From Smittium culicis (Eukaryota > Kickxellomycota > Harpellomycetes > Harpellales > Legeriomycetaceae): DNA of 10,966 nucleotides. Under the pieces are notes generated by a model. It ran no database searches and was not told the DNA's origin. It worked only from the letters and a program-made list of their open reading frames with translations. The position numbers and the translations under genes were made by a program. Below are positions 10,047 through 10,966 of the stretch, one piece after another. The stretch lies in contig LSSN01005548.1 of the NCBI GenBank assembly GCA_001970855.1, positions 1 through 10,966 on the forward strand, given 5' to 3'. Positions within the stretch are counted from its first letter, which is position 1. Each line of letters starts with the position of its first letter.

Positions 10047-10966
10047 ATGAATGCGTTCAATTCGAACGTTATTAAATGGAACAGCTCATTTAGCTTTCTT
10101 GATCACATGATATCTTCTATTGTGGGCACAAAAGAATGGCTTGCAGTAGGTTATGTTGCAGGTCAAATATTATTATACACTCTAGAATATGAGCTAGTAA
10201 ATGACATACAAAGCATAAGCAAGGTTTAATCTTTTTACATTAGAATTATTTAAATTATTGTATTGCTTAAATTCTTATTTAATTACATCTTACTTATAAG
10301 ACTTATTTGTTTTTAATATTTTTTTATTTATTACCCCTTAAGATTTCTCCCAAAGGTGTATTGACAGGACATACATCAAAAGTAGTAACTTTAATTAAAA
10401 TCCCTAAAAACAAATCTTATTTTGCTTACGAGGAACTTGATGTATTGATCAGCATTTGCACTGATGGGTAACTGCTTAATTCTTTGCTTGAATTCATTTT
10501 TTTTAAAAAAAATTTTTTAATTCCTCAAACCTAAAATTTATGTAATTTTTTACAATTTTTTCAGCGATGTGGCGATCTGGTCCTGTATGGACGGAAAATG
10601 CCTTAACAGAATCCAAAAAAAAATCTCTGGATTATCCCCAAAATCAGCATACGTTCACTTTTCAGAGGTATCAAATTATTTTTTTACATATATAAACATT
10701 TTTAAAAATTAATATAATCTCATTATAGTAGCCATCCTTAATTTTATTTTTATTTTACAGAAAGGTGGTCAAGAAATTAGCCTACTGTTTATAGTAGGTG
10801 AATCAAATTCAATATATATTTTGGATTTATTTTCTCTTAAAACTTTGTACGTTTGGGTTCAGCCTCCAGATAATATTGTCACGCTATATATATCCTGCCT
10901 GGATAAAAATTTAGACTCTGGATTTATTAACGAACATGTTGTTGCAATAACAGAACAAGGATACCT
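10047..10966 (+). CDS. WD40-repeat protein, WDR7/rabconnectin-3 beta-like, 3'-truncated, 4 exons visible
   Basis: Exons: 10047-10223, 10343-10467, 10565-10667 and 10761-10966 (continuing past the window), giving 203 complete residues. The order of sequence elements resembles the N-terminus of WDR7/rabconnectin-3 beta, a scaffold linked to V-ATPase assembly and vesicle trafficking. Blade 1 is HMISSIVGTKEWLAVGYVAG followed by QILLYTLE. Next come VLTGHTSKV (GH at residues 68-69) and LISICTDGDVAIWSCMDGKC, a blade ending in an IW-type pair. The last visible blade is FIVGESNSIYILDLFSLKTL, followed by residues resembling the next blade start. ATG 10047 sits in a CACAAAATG context, with an in-frame TAA upstream, and its position fits the short lead before blade 1 in that family. 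WD40 proteins are easily confused; a generic WD40 scaffold is the alternative. Donor 1 is the non-consensus GTTTAA. Confidence 0.7.
10497..10518. repeat. T8-A8-T6 homopolymer palindrome inside an intron
   Basis: Runs of T (10497-10504), A (10505-10512) and T (10513-10518) lie in intron 2 of the WD40 gene (10468-10564). The T/A halves can fold back on each other. This is simple-sequence DNA with no implied function. Confidence 0.8.

Overview
The window is nuclear DNA from an eukaryote, most likely an AT-rich, early-diverging (zygomycete-grade) fungus. It is strongly AT-rich by eye. Three protein-coding genes all lie on the + strand, and their short exons are interrupted by 21 inferred GT-AG introns of 68-176 bp. 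Several introns carry a TACTAAY branch-point box 20-35 nt before the acceptor, which is typical of fungi. The fungal placement also rests on motif VI of the capping enzyme (a DDKPHGNH-type ending). The genus is not determined; Harpellales or Entomophthorales-like genomes would fit the composition, but that is a guess.

Layout. (1) 1-1861: the 3' nine exons of an mRNA guanylyltransferase (capping enzyme, CEG1/pce1 family), cut by the left edge. It carries nucleotidyltransferase motifs I, III, IIIa, IV, V and VI. (2) 1862-4836: about 3 kb of very AT-rich DNA with no supported gene, holding a bulged hairpin and a few weak exon-like stretches. (3) 4837-8603: a complete 11-exon gene for an 828-residue protein with an N-terminal C2-like domain, a long Ser/Asn-rich linker and a class 3 lipase domain of the sn1-specific diacylglycerol lipase type, with Ser, Asp and His visible. 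(4) 8604-10046: about 1.4 kb of intergenic DNA with a perfect 11-bp hairpin and two weak fossil-like reading frames. (5) 10047-10966: the first four exons of a WD40 protein resembling WDR7/rabconnectin-3 beta, cut by the right edge.

The genes are not an operon and share no pathway. The capping enzyme acts on nascent mRNA in the nucleus. The lipase probably acts on membrane diacylglycerol or related lipids. The WD40 protein, if the family call holds, would support V-ATPase assembly or endomembrane trafficking. All splice sites were inferred by joining frames so that conserved family motifs are restored, and every join keeps phase. I found no convincing mobile element, tRNA, rRNA, CRISPR array or novel multi-gene system. 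The more unusual points are the C2-plus-lipase architecture and a few unexplained structures in the gene-free DNA.
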